In this document: in pieces, positions 56,158 through 64,000 of the stretch
Layout of the letters: each line of letters starts with the position of its first letter
How positions within the stretch are numbered: position 1 is the stretch's first letter
Origin: Thiocystis violacea
GTDB taxonomy: Bacteria > Pseudomonadota > Gammaproteobacteria > Chromatiales > Chromatiaceae
DNA: 64,000 nt
Reading direction: 5' to 3'
NCBI RefSeq assembly: GCF_016583565.1
Contig: NZ_NRRF01000001.1
Coordinates: 124,001 to 188,000 of the forward strand
Notes under the pieces: generated by a model
Databases searched by the model: none
The model's input: the letters and a program-made list of their open reading frames with translations, nothing else
What the model was told of the DNA's origin: nothing
Program-made: the position numbers and the translations under genes

Positions 56158-57357
56158 TCAGAAAGGCTCGGGTTTGAACGGCTCCGGCTCGACCGGGATG
56201 GGCTCGGGCAGCACGGGGGCGACGGTCCCCCAGCATTTGCAGCTCGGGCAATGCCAGTGCAGGGTCCGGGCCTGAAAGCCGCATTTTTCGCATTGATACA
56301 CCGGCTGACGCATCAAGAGCTGATGGGCAACCGCGTGGGCCACGCGCAGGCGGCGCTGCACGGAGGCCCCGTCCGCCAGCTGCCGGGCCTGCAGGTCGAG
56401 CAAACGCTCCAAGGCCGCCAGATCCGCGTAACGCTCAAGATAGTCGGCGAGGAGGTCCAAGGCGGCCTCGACGCCGCGACTGCGCGCGACGAGCTCGCTC
56501 AAATTGAGGACCAGCGGCGGGCTCGGATGATGGCATGCAAGCGTTTCCAACTGCCCGAGAATATCGCTGTCGCCTAACTGACGCATGGACTCGATCAAGG
56601 CCGGCAGGATCTCCGGGATGTGAGCCGCGCCGCGATCGGCGACGCGCCGAAAGAGCCTGATCGCACGCTGCGGATCACGCGCCTCGAGCGCCATATAGCC
56701 CTCGAGCATGACGGCGCGCACGCAGCGCGCGTCCGCCTCTTGAGCCAGACGCAGTTGGAGGTGCGCCGCCGCGCTGTCGCCCTTGCGCCGGGCGTCTTCC
56801 GCCAGCTCGCAGTGGTACTGCGCGATCTCGACCGTCATGGAATGCTCGGCGAAGGGCTTGAGCTGCTCGGCGACCTCAAGACACTTGGTCCAGTCACGCT
56901 CTTGCTGGTAGATGTCGCGCAGCGCTTGCAGGGCACGCTGGCGGTGCAGGCCCAGCTCGACCAGCTCGCTGAAGAGCCCCTCGGCGCGATCGAGCAGGCC
57001 GGCGCGCATGAAGTCCTGCCCTAGCTCGAAGAGGGCGAAACCGCGCAGGTCCGGACTGAGGTTGCGCCGCTCGACGAGGTTCTGGTGGATGCGGATGGCA
57101 CGATCGACCTCGCCGCGGCGACGGAACAGACTGCCGAGCGCCAGATGCGTTTCAGCCGTCTCGCCGTCCACCTCCGCGAGCTTGAGGAAGGTGTCGATCG
57201 CCTTGTCCGGCTGCTCCTCGAGGAGATAATTCAGCCCGCGCAGGAAATCCGGGTGCGTTGGCGTCACACCGTCGATTCTGGAGCGCATCTCGCGGCGCGC
57301 GAGCCACCAGCCCGACGCCGCCGCGACGGGCAGGAGAAGGAAGAGCACTTCGATCAT
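56158..57357 (-). CDS. lapB: Lipopolysaccharide assembly protein LapB
   Basis: This 399-residue protein has one N-terminal membrane helix ([20 protein letters not shown]), nine or so TPR repeats (about 45-345) and a C-terminal rubredoxin-like zinc module (YQCEKCGF and CPSCKCWG). LapB couples lipopolysaccharide synthesis to export and regulates LpxC degradation with FtsH. ATG 57357 places the membrane helix at the start. The usual partner lapA is not immediately upstream; a divergent SDR gene is there. Confidence 0.93.
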   Translation of the reverse strand: MIEVLFLLLPVAAASGWWLARREMRSRIDGVTPTHPDFLRGLNYLLEEQPDKAIDTFLKLAEVDGETAETHLALGSLFRRRGEVDRAIRIHQNLVERRNLSPDLRGFALFELGQDFMRAGLLDRAEGLFSELVELGLHRQRALQALRDIYQQERDWTKCLEVAEQLKPFAEHSMTVEIAQYHCELAEDARRKGDSAAAHLQLRLAQEADARCVRAVMLEGYMALEARDPQRAIRLFRRVADRGAAHIPEILPALIESMRQLGDSDILGQLETLACHHPSPPLVLNLSELVARSRGVEAALDLLADYLERYADLAALERLLDLQARQLADGASVQRRLRVAHAVAHQLLMRQPVYQCEKCGFQARTLHWHCPSCKCWGTVAPVLPEPIPVEPEPFKPEPF

Positions 57358-57695
57358 CTGGCCGAGAGACCCGTCACGGAACACACCTCAGCGGTCTTGA
57401 AGAACACGGCATCCGCAATCGGTCGACGGCATTTCCCCAACCTTTCAGGCACGGCGTTGCATCGAACCGAGCCACGCAAGCTGGTAAGACGAGTGGACAA
57501 GGGCGGCACGGCATCAACAAATCTGTTCTCACGCGGCAGATCATACAGGCAAGCTGGCCGCCACGCATGGTCGAGGCGGCTTCGGCTGTTTCGGCGATTG
57601 GGGTTTGTCCATCGCCTCGAAAACCCCTACTGTCAGAGAGCACGTCATGGGGGTAGCACCCATCATCCACCCAGAAACACTCGGGAGCCGATCGC
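57358..57695. other. Divergent intergenic region lapB / SDR gene
   Basis: The gap of 338 bases between divergent genes must contain promoters for both. Overlapping frames on both strands have no family features. No lapA gene, riboswitch or clear operator is seen. Confidence 0.5.
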
Positions 57696-58409
57696 ATGCA
57701 TGACCTTGCGGGCAAGACCGTCATCATCACAGGCGCCGCCGGAAACCTTGGCCGCGCGACCGCCCTGGCCTGTGCGCGGCAAGGCGCGACACTCGCGCTC
57801 GTCGACCGCGACGCGGCCTCTCTCGCCACTGCGCAGCAGGCCCTTCCGGCGGGGACCGCCGCGAGCCCCTTTGCCGCCGATCTGCTCGATTCGACGCAGG
57901 TCAAGGACGTCATCGAGCAGATTCGCAGCACCTTCGGCCACATCCATGTCTTGGCAAACATCGCCGGCGGCTTCAGCATGGGTGCCGAGGTCCACCAGAC
58001 CTCGGACGAGGATTGGGATTCCATGCTGGCTCTCAACCTGCGCACGGCCCTGAACTGCACCCGCGCCGCGGTGCCTGCCCTCATCGACTGCGGCCAGGGG
58101 CGCATCATCAACGTATCAGCACGCGCGGCGACGCATGGCGCGGCTCGGATGGCGCCTTATTGCGTCTCCAAGTCGGCCATCATCACCTTGACGGAGAGTC
58201 TTTCGGAAGAGCTCAAGGATCGGGGGATCACGGTGAACTGCGTCCTGCCCGGTACCCTCGACACACCACAGAACCGCAGCGGCATGCCCGACCAGGACCA
58301 TTCGGCCTGGGTTGCGCTAGAGGCACTGGCGGACGTCATCGTCTTCCTGGCCTCAGGCGCGGCGCGCGGCATCACCGGCGCGGCAATTCCTGTCTACGGT
58401 CGTTCTTGA
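57696..58409 (+). CDS. Short-chain dehydrogenase/reductase
   Basis: This 237-residue SDR has the cofactor loop GAAGNLGRATALA, NIAGGFSMG and active-site Ser in NVSARAATHG with YCVSKSA (Tyr-x3-Lys). The segment after the first beta strand (VDRDAAS, an Asp) suggests NAD(H) preference. The substrate is unknown; 3-oxoacyl-type and sugar alcohol substrates are both possible. It is followed 14 bases later by a small secreted protein gene and may be cotranscribed. Confidence 0.92.
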   Translation: MHDLAGKTVIITGAAGNLGRATALACARQGATLALVDRDAASLATAQQALPAGTAASPFAADLLDSTQVKDVIEQIRSTFGHIHVLANIAGGFSMGAEVHQTSDEDWDSMLALNLRTALNCTRAAVPALIDCGQGRIINVSARAATHGAARMAPYCVSKSAIITLTESLSEELKDRGITVNCVLPGTLDTPQNRSGMPDQDHSAWVALEALADVIVFLASGAARGITGAAIPVYGRS

Positions 58410-58423
58410 ATCCAAGAGTCGTC

Positions 58424-58888
58424 ATGCCAAGAGCCAAATCCAACCCGCTTTGCCGACCTACCTCGCCCGGCCGCTCAGAGGCACTCTGCCGCGCACTGGC
58501 CGCCCTCCTGCTGCTCGCGGGCCTATCCTGGGGATCCGCGCGGGCGGTCACGCTCGACACGGAGACCAAGCAGCTCTTGGTCGACGCGGTCGAAGCGGCC
58601 GCAGACATGGACCTCTACAACACGCGCTGCCGAGGCGATGTTTCCGGCCGCGGCACGGACAATCTGAACAAGGCCATGGTCGGGAAGCTGCGCACGACCG
58701 TCCTCTCGGTGCTGGACGACCTCTTTCCCGAGCACAGCTACCGACGCGCGCAACAGCGACTCGAAGCCGACTTCCTCGTGCGCCTACGCGATATCGGGGG
58801 CTGTCAGGGGGCGAAGGATGCGGGGCTTCCCGAGCAGCTGCGCGAACGCTATCAGGAAAAGCTCGACGCCATTCGAGCCCTGCCCTGA
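58424..58888 (+). CDS. Small secreted hypothetical protein
   Basis: This 154-residue protein has an N-terminal signal peptide (ALAALLLLAGLSWGSARA) and a helical mature part with a conserved-looking core (DMDLYNTRCRGDVSGR and FPEHSYRRAQQRLEADFLVR). It contains two Cys, suggesting a disulfide in the periplasm. No family is recognised. ATG 58424 is preferred because it directly precedes the signal peptide. Confidence 0.7.
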   Translation: MPRAKSNPLCRPTSPGRSEALCRALAALLLLAGLSWGSARAVTLDTETKQLLVDAVEAAADMDLYNTRCRGDVSGRGTDNLNKAMVGKLRTTVLSVLDDLFPEHSYRRAQQRLEADFLVRLRDIGGCQGAKDAGLPEQLRERYQEKLDAIRALP

Positions 58889-59006
58889 GGTCGCGGCGGG
58901 TCCTACCCTGGGAGAGACGCCAGCTCTGCGCGGTGCGCATTGACGCACCGCATTCGCCGGCGCGCCTCATCGCGCACATCCGCGACACCGCGGGTCAACA
59001 CGCCAG

Positions 59007-59615
59007 TCACTCCCGAAAGATCTCCAGCCCAGAGGCCGCGTAGTTGAGCACCGAGTCGACGGCGAAGGTCGGCGACGTCCGTCCGCCGTAGATCAAACCG
59101 GTGGAGGCATCCCACACAGGGCGTCTCACGAACATCCCGCCGATGCCCGTCGGCCCCCGACTGATACCAAAGGCGGTCGAGTCCTTGCTTCCGGTATCCG
59201 CATAGAGCCTGGTGCACATCTGCGGCTGATTCTGGTAGTCGCACGCGAAGCTGCTGATGAACAGCATGCCATCGACCAGTTTGTCCGCGACCGTGCAGGC
59301 GCCGACGCCCTTGGACAGGAACTCGCCGGCCTTCTGCTCACCCGATTCCCCCTTGGCCAAGGCGGCGGACGGCAGGGTATGAGCAAAGGTCGAGCCGGGA
59401 TTCGCGTGCTCGACGAGCTGGTCCGCTAAATGGTTGTAGAGGACATCGGCCTGCTCGACGCTGTATGAGTCGGCACGAAACCGCATGAAGGAGCAATAGC
59501 TCCCGGTCTCGCCATAGATGAATGAATAACCGACGTACCACTCCGGCGCCGCCATGGACACCGAGGATCCGACCATCAACGTCAACGCTGTGACCGCACA
59601 TGCAATAGCGCGCAT
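59007..59615 (-). CDS. Secreted hypothetical protein
   Basis: This 202-residue protein starts MRAIACAVTALTLMVGSSVS, a classic signal peptide with cleavage near SMAAPEW, and has a compact mature part with four Cys (YCSF, ACTV, ACDY, MCTR). No family is recognised. ATG 59615 has AGGAG seven bases upstream. The upstream region contains a 17-base tandem repeat that overlaps the ribosome binding site region. Frames further upstream (to 59804) are not supported. Confidence 0.7.
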   Translation of the reverse strand: MRAIACAVTALTLMVGSSVSMAAPEWYVGYSFIYGETGSYCSFMRFRADSYSVEQADVLYNHLADQLVEHANPGSTFAHTLPSAALAKGESGEQKAGEFLSKGVGACTVADKLVDGMLFISSFACDYQNQPQMCTRLYADTGSKDSTAFGISRGPTGIGGMFVRRPVWDASTGLIYGGRTSPTFAVDSVLNYAASGLEIFRE

Positions 59616-59625
59616 TCGAAACTCC

Positions 59626-59681
59626 TGAGTCTGTGTTGAACATGAGTCTGTGTTGAACATGAGTCTGTTCTGCGTTGAACA
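59626..59681. repeat. 17-bp tandem repeat upstream of the secreted gene
   Basis: TGAGTCTGTGTTGAACA occurs twice exactly (59626-59642, 59643-59659), followed by a third copy with a five-base insertion (59660-59681). It begins 11 bases upstream of the ATG at 59615, so its first bases run into the Shine-Dalgarno sequence. It could influence promoter spacing or translation. Confidence 0.8.
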
Positions 59682-60018
59682 GAGCAAGCACAGACGGCTT
59701 CCCAACCCTTCGAGCCCGACCGTTCGGCGCGGGCACCGGTCGCTGACCGAGAACCAACGGGCGGCCGCCAGCTTCATGCCGACCCGCATCGAAACCTGGA
59801 TCACAGATCATAGCCTCACTGACCGGGCGAGCGGCAAGCGCCCATGCGCGCGGACATCGCCCCCGCAAGGGTCGCCGCTCATCGCCTGGTGGTGCCGTCG
59901 AGTAGGCCAGGCGGTCGGATGCAAGGCTGCGTCCCACACGGCATCCGGCTCCTGGGATACACTAACGCGCGACGCTTTCATGCCCCTGGGCAATCCCCAA
60001 AGACGCACGAGCCACTGG
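59682..60018. other. Intergenic region upstream of the binding-protein gene
   Basis: This gap of 337 bases holds no recognisable gene; frames here only extend the downstream gene upstream without a ribosome binding site. It should contain promoters for the divergent secreted gene and the PhnD-like gene, but I cannot assign them. Confidence 0.45.
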
Positions 60019-60930
60019 ATGCCGGCACTCCGACTCAGACAGACTCTGCCTGCTATCCTCGCTGTCGCCCTCCTCTGCTCGGCGCCCACGCGGGGCGCGG
60101 AAGCGGCCGAGGTCTTTCGTCTCGGCGTCATCAGTGAGCAGCCTCAGGCTCCCGGCCTCATGCTCAGACGGTATCGGAGTATGCGGCAGTATTTACAGGA
60201 TTGGCTGAAGGATAGCCACATTGACGTCGCTGAAGTCGCTGTCGCGACGGACCTGGATGAAATGCAGCACTGGATCGAGCAGGGACGGGTCGACGCCCTC
60301 ATGGAGAGCCTGAGCACCACCTTGACGCTGGAGCACAAAACAGGTGCCATCGAACCAGCGCTGCTGGCCTGGCGCAAGGGTCAGCGTGCCTACAGAACGC
60401 ACTTCTTCGCCCGCACGGACAGCCCCATTCGTCGCCTTGAAGACCTGACGGGGCGCTCCATTGCCTTCGAGTCGCCGCGCTCGACCTCGGCCTTCTTCAT
60501 ACCCAAGTTGAGCATTGAGCACCTCGGCATGCGACTCCGGCCGGCAGAGACAGCGGTCGCGGCGGACGCGGTCGCCTATCGCTTCGCCGGCTCCGAACTC
60601 AACCAGGCCTATTGGGTGCAACGCGGCATCACGGATGCCGGTGCCTTCAACGACGGCGACTGGGAGCGCACACCCCAGTCGGTTCGCAAGGATCTGCGGG
60701 TCTTCCACACCACGCCCCCAGTGCTCAGATATCTCTGCTCGTTCCACTCACGCCTGAACCCGAGCACGCGTGAGCACGTACAAGCGGCCTTGGTCAAGAT
60801 GCACGAGGATCCGCGCGGGAAGGCGGCGCTTCAAGACGCCTATGAGATCTCCCGGATCGAGGTCCTGACGGCGGCGGATCAGGCCCAGCTCAAGGCATGG
60901 CGCGCCATGATCTCCCGCCTCGACGACTAG
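60019..60930 (+). CDS. PhnD-like periplasmic substrate-binding protein
   Basis: This protein of about 303 residues has a signal peptide (LPAILAVALLCSA, cleavage near RGAEA) and a phosphate/phosphonate-type binding-protein fold with FRLGVISEQPQAPG, MRQYLQDWLKDS, LEDLTGRSIAFESPRSTSAF and YWVQRGITDAGAFNDGDWE. The PhnD family includes signalling variants coupled to diguanylate cyclases and kinases. No ABC permease or ATPase is beside it; it is followed three bases later by a HAMP-GGDEF-EAL gene, so signalling is more likely than transport. ATG 59980 is an alternative start. Confidence 0.88.
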   Translation: MPALRLRQTLPAILAVALLCSAPTRGAEAAEVFRLGVISEQPQAPGLMLRRYRSMRQYLQDWLKDSHIDVAEVAVATDLDEMQHWIEQGRVDALMESLSTTLTLEHKTGAIEPALLAWRKGQRAYRTHFFARTDSPIRRLEDLTGRSIAFESPRSTSAFFIPKLSIEHLGMRLRPAETAVAADAVAYRFAGSELNQAYWVQRGITDAGAFNDGDWERTPQSVRKDLRVFHTTPPVLRYLCSFHSRLNPSTREHVQAALVKMHEDPRGKAALQDAYEISRIEVLTAADQAQLKAWRAMISRLDD

Positions 60931-60933
60931 CCG

Positions 60934-63078
60934 ATGTTGCGCACCATCCGGGCCCGTCTGGCCTTCAATTTCACCCTGCTGATCGCCGGGCTCATGATCT
61001 TCATGCTGGGCCTGACGGCTTGGCTCGGCTACAGCATGGTCAGGGAGCTGCGCCCGCGCCTGCAGAGCACCTTCGAAGAGACCCAGACGCTCAACGCGAA
61101 GAACGTCCTGCTCAACAGCGCCGGCTACCTGAGCGAGCATCTCTTACCCTCCCTGTTCCAGGTCGACATCTCGGCACTCAACAAGGAGATCGATCAGGTC
61201 AAGGAATGGCTGCCCATTCAATCCTTCATCATCGCCGACCAGCAAAAGCGCATCCTCACCGACGGCAGTCCCGCGAATCGACGCTATGGGCAGCCGCTCA
61301 ACCTCCCGCAGGAGCCCCTGCCACAGCAGCCCATCCTGGAAAGCGGTCCAGAGATGAACGCGCTGATCTTCACCATCGGGGTCGACGACCGCATTGCCGG
61401 CTATGCGGTCGTCACCCTCTCGAACGCGGCACTCCAAGCCTCGCTGAGGATGCTGGACGAACAGGTCACCGCACAATGGGAGAGCACGGGTCTCGCCATG
61501 CTGCTGGGCGCCGCCTTCACCTTTCTGCTCATGGCGTTCATCGCCGCCATCCTCGTCTGGCGACTCTCGCGCGCGGTGAGCGAGCCCATTTCGGACATGG
61601 TCGCCGCGGCGGAATCCTGCGCCAGCGGCAACCTCGACATCAGCCTGCGGGTACGCAGCGACGATGAACTCGGTCACCTGGCCCAGGCCCTCAACACCAT
61701 GGCCAAGGAGCTCAAGGTCAGCCAGCGCCGCATGCGCCATCTCGCCAACTATGACAGCCTGACCGGACTGCCGAACCGCCATCTCTTCCAAGACCGCCTC
61801 CGCCATGCCTTGCATGCCGCGGACCGCAGTGGTCACCACGTCGGACTGCTGTTTCTCGACCTGGACGGCTTCAAGGCCATCAACGACTCCCTCGGGCACT
61901 CGCTTGGTGACGAAGTGCTCAAGCGCGTCGCGGACCGCCTGCGCGAGACCGTCCGCGCCAGTGACACCGTGGCCCGACTGGGTGGCGATGAGTTCACCGT
62001 GGTCGCCGAGGGCATTCATGGCCCCCTGGACGTCGAGGGTCTCGCGGACAAGCTCCTCGCCACCCTGGTCACCCCCTACCGCATCCAGGATCACCGCCTG
62101 CACCTATCGGCCAGCATCGGCATCACCCTCTACCCCCAGGACGGCACGAGCGCGGACGCACTGCTCCACAATGCCGACAGTGCCATGTATGAGGCCAAGC
62201 GCCGCGGCAAGAACGCCTACTGCCTCTTTACGCCCGACATGGACCTGAACGCGCCTGACCGCATCAGCCTAGAGCAGCGCCTGAGCCAGGCCATCGAGGC
62301 AGAGGAGTTCGAGCTGCACTACCAACCGCAGATCCATTGCAAGTCCGGCCGACTGATCGGGGTCGAGGCCCTGCTGAGGTGGCGCAATCCGCACGAACTC
62401 ATCCAACCCGGCGAGCTCATCCCGCTCCTCGAAGACACCGGCCTCATCACACAGATGACACACTGGATCCTGAGCCAAGGCTGCCGCACCCTGGCCGAGT
62501 GGCGTGGCGGACGCTTGCCCGGTCTGCGCCTGGCCATCAATCTCTCCAGCCAGCAACTGGCTCAGGCCGACCTGGCCGCGAGCATCCAGGGCGCACTCGC
62601 GCAGACGGGTCTGCCCCCCGACGCACTGGAGATCGAGATCACCGAAAACAGCCTGCTCGATGGCGAACGCAGCCACGCGGCCGCCACCCGTCTGCAACAG
62701 CTCGGCGTGCGACTCACCATCGACAACTTCGGCACCGGTTACTCCTCGCTCGCCTCCCTGCACAGACTCTGCGTGGACGCGCTGAAGATCGACCGCAGCC
62801 TGATCCAAGACATCGCAACCAACGACGACAGCGCCCTCATCACCTCGGCGCTGATCGCCCTGGCGCGACAACTGGGCATCGAAACAGCCGCACAGGGTGT
62901 CGAGACGCGAGACCAATGGGCGGCGCTCGATACGCAAGACTGCGACCTGCTCCAAGGCTTCTTCATCAGTGCGCCGCTCCCACGCGAGCAGCTCGAGGAT
63001 TGGGCGAGCACCTACGCGCACAGGGCCGCGGAGTGGCCGGCCCATCTTCTGACCGAGCCGAAGCAATTCGTCGTCTAA
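60934..63078 (+). CDS. HAMP-GGDEF-EAL protein
   Basis: This 714-residue protein has membrane helices at about 8-34 and 185-215, a periplasmic loop of about 150 residues, a HAMP domain (about 215-265), a GGDEF domain with LGGDEFTVV (about 270-435) and an EAL domain (about 445-700) with VEALLRW and NFGTGYSSL. Both active-site signatures look intact, so it could make or break c-di-GMP. It starts three bases after the PhnD-like gene, and the binding protein may deliver a ligand signal to the periplasmic loop. Confidence 0.92.
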   Translation: MLRTIRARLAFNFTLLIAGLMIFMLGLTAWLGYSMVRELRPRLQSTFEETQTLNAKNVLLNSAGYLSEHLLPSLFQVDISALNKEIDQVKEWLPIQSFIIADQQKRILTDGSPANRRYGQPLNLPQEPLPQQPILESGPEMNALIFTIGVDDRIAGYAVVTLSNAALQASLRMLDEQVTAQWESTGLAMLLGAAFTFLLMAFIAAILVWRLSRAVSEPISDMVAAAESCASGNLDISLRVRSDDELGHLAQALNTMAKELKVSQRRMRHLANYDSLTGLPNRHLFQDRLRHALHAADRSGHHVGLLFLDLDGFKAINDSLGHSLGDEVLKRVADRLRETVRASDTVARLGGDEFTVVAEGIHGPLDVEGLADKLLATLVTPYRIQDHRLHLSASIGITLYPQDGTSADALLHNADSAMYEAKRRGKNAYCLFTPDMDLNAPDRISLEQRLSQAIEAEEFELHYQPQIHCKSGRLIGVEALLRWRNPHELIQPGELIPLLEDTGLITQMTHWILSQGCRTLAEWRGGRLPGLRLAINLSSQQLAQADLAASIQGALAQTGLPPDALEIEITENSLLDGERSHAAATRLQQLGVRLTIDNFGTGYSSLASLHRLCVDALKIDRSLIQDIATNDDSALITSALIALARQLGIETAAQGVETRDQWAALDTQDCDLLQGFFISAPLPREQLEDWASTYAHRAAEWPAHLLTEPKQFVV

Positions 63079-63129
63079 GGCGGATTTCGGAAATGCCCCT
63101 GCCCGCGCAACGACCTGCGGACGCTGGCC

Positions 63130-63999
63130 TCAACAGGCATCCAGCACGGTCAAGAGGTCGCGGATCCGCTCGGCGGCGTGCCGCAATGCAGTGCCATCCT
63201 CTCGCGTCACGCTGGGATGCGGGTGCTCGATCCGCGTGGCGATTCGCTGGACGACCGCGCTGTGCGCCTCGATTTGACCGCGCAGCGCGTGCAGCTGCGC
63301 GAGCTGAGCCGCAACGGCCGCTCTCAACTCGATAACGGCCTCCTCGCGCTCCAGCGCATCGTTCGACGCGTGATGATCGCGCAGCGCAAGCGCCTCGCGC
63401 ATGGCGTTGCGCCACCAGTGGTCAAAGGTCGCCTTGTGGTCCGCGAGGGTGTTCAGCGAGATGGCCATCGCCATCACCTCGTCGCGCGGATCCGCGACCG
63501 TCGGGATGCGCTCGCGCGGGCTCTCGTGGGTGAGCTGATCCAGAAGACCGGCCATCTCCCGGACCGGACGCACGATGCGCACCGTGAGCAGCGTCGCGAA
63601 GAGCGCGCCCAAGGAGGTCGCCAGCGCGGCGATGAGGAGGTTGCGCCGCGCCTGGGCGCGCGAGGACTCGGCAATGCGCTCGCGCATCTCGGCCAGCCGA
63701 CGGCTCGCCTGCTCGAGATGGCCTTCAACCAGCGGCGTGATGCGCTCGGCGGCCTCATCCATGGCCGCCGTGAGCGCGGCAATCCGTCGATCCTGCTCGA
63801 CCAGGGCATGAAAGTCGCGCTCATAGTCCGCGACGAGCCGCACTAGGGCGCGCTGCTCATCCGCACCCAGGGCACTCGCGGAGATCTCGCCGCGTAGGAC
63901 CAGCGCGATGGCCTCCACCATGGAGACGTATTCGGCGTCGCCGCGCAGCAGATAATCCTTCTCCCGCCGGCGCAGCTGCAGCACCTGGGTCTGCAGAGC
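63130..63999 (-). CDS. Chemoreceptor-like membrane sensor, 3' part
   Basis: The reading frame runs off the right edge; about 289 residues are visible. It starts inside a helical bimodular-type ligand domain (LQLRRREKDYLLRGDAEYV), then a membrane helix (NLLIAALATSLGALFATLLT), a HAMP-like segment (IVRPVREMAGLL) and a helical C-terminus that ends ERIRDLLTVLDAC. Chemoreceptors normally have a methyl-accepting signalling hairpin of about 250 residues here, but only about 110 helical residues follow, with no kinase or GGDEF domain. The output is therefore unusual or acts by protein contact. The start is outside the window. Confidence 0.8.
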   Translation of the reverse strand, partial: ALQTQVLQLRRREKDYLLRGDAEYVSMVEAIALVLRGEISASALGADEQRALVRLVADYERDFHALVEQDRRIAALTAAMDEAAERITPLVEGHLEQASRRLAEMRERIAESSRAQARRNLLIAALATSLGALFATLLTVRIVRPVREMAGLLDQLTHESPRERIPTVADPRDEVMAMAISLNTLADHKATFDHWWRNAMREALALRDHHASNDALEREEAVIELRAAVAAQLAQLHALRGQIEAHSAVVQRIATRIEHPHPSVTREDGTALRHAAERIRDLLTVLDAC

Positions 64000-64000
64000 G

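Overview
The window is chromosomal DNA of a GC-rich gammaproteobacterium, most likely a purple sulfur bacterium (Chromatiaceae) or a close sulfur-oxidising relative. The basis is the housekeeping order recA-recX-alaS-lysC-csrA-tRNA-Ser, the dksA-gluQ pair, ubiG, zapE and lapB-pyrF, together with a CbbY-like phosphatase, a DUF302 protein and many GGDEF/EAL proteins. The lineage is an inference from gene content; no rRNA is present. I see no CRISPR array, prophage or complete insertion sequence.

Layout. 0-3 kb: the 3' end of a DUF4340 gene convergent with an ArnT/PMT-like membrane glycosyltransferase. 3-13.4 kb: a three-gene minus-strand operon of two giant two-component-regulator-propeller sensors, one ending in GGDEF and one a hybrid kinase with two receivers and an Hpt domain, plus a REC-PAS-GGDEF-EAL regulator. 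13.4-19.2 kb: an accessory island with two tandem secreted subtilases ending in repeated hexapeptides (GFLWAD or GYLWSK), a collapsed third copy, and a 79-nt palindromic repeat on each side. 19.2-23.8 kb: a sigma54 activator with a degenerate GGDEF domain, an HDOD protein, a duplicated 3' fragment of the activator, and a MITE-like element. 23.9-32 kb: a dedicated Ton system (TonB-dependent receptor, DUF3450, two ExbB-type proteins, ExbD, TonB, TPR protein) with overlapping or closely spaced genes. 32-36.4 kb: two divergent diguanylate cyclases, one with a periplasmic c-type heme motif. 36.3-38.2 kb: an IS5-type transposase remnant, a peroxiredoxin behind a perfect FNR-type site, a decayed serine-recombinase tail and tRNA-Ser(GCU).

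38.3-63 kb: core genes csrA, lysC, alaS, recX, recA, thpR and pncC, then a plus-strand cupin, DUF302 and HTH/[2Fe-2S]/reductase-like set. These are followed by ubiG, zapE, an aminotransferase with a CbbY-like phosphatase, dksA-gluQ, galU, pyrF and lapB, an SDR enzyme and two secreted proteins. A PhnD-like binding protein is fused in operon to a HAMP-GGDEF-EAL protein. The last gene, cut by the window edge, is a chemoreceptor-like sensor with no recognisable output domain.

The main theme is sensing. Five proteins carry apparently intact GGDEF domains, a sixth carries a degenerate one, and two also have EAL domains. They have different inputs (propeller, heme, Cache, phosphorelay, binding protein). 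The most unusual loci are the hexapeptide-tailed subtilase array, the twin propeller operon, the heme-c diguanylate cyclase and the DUF302/HTH-ferredoxin-reductase operon.
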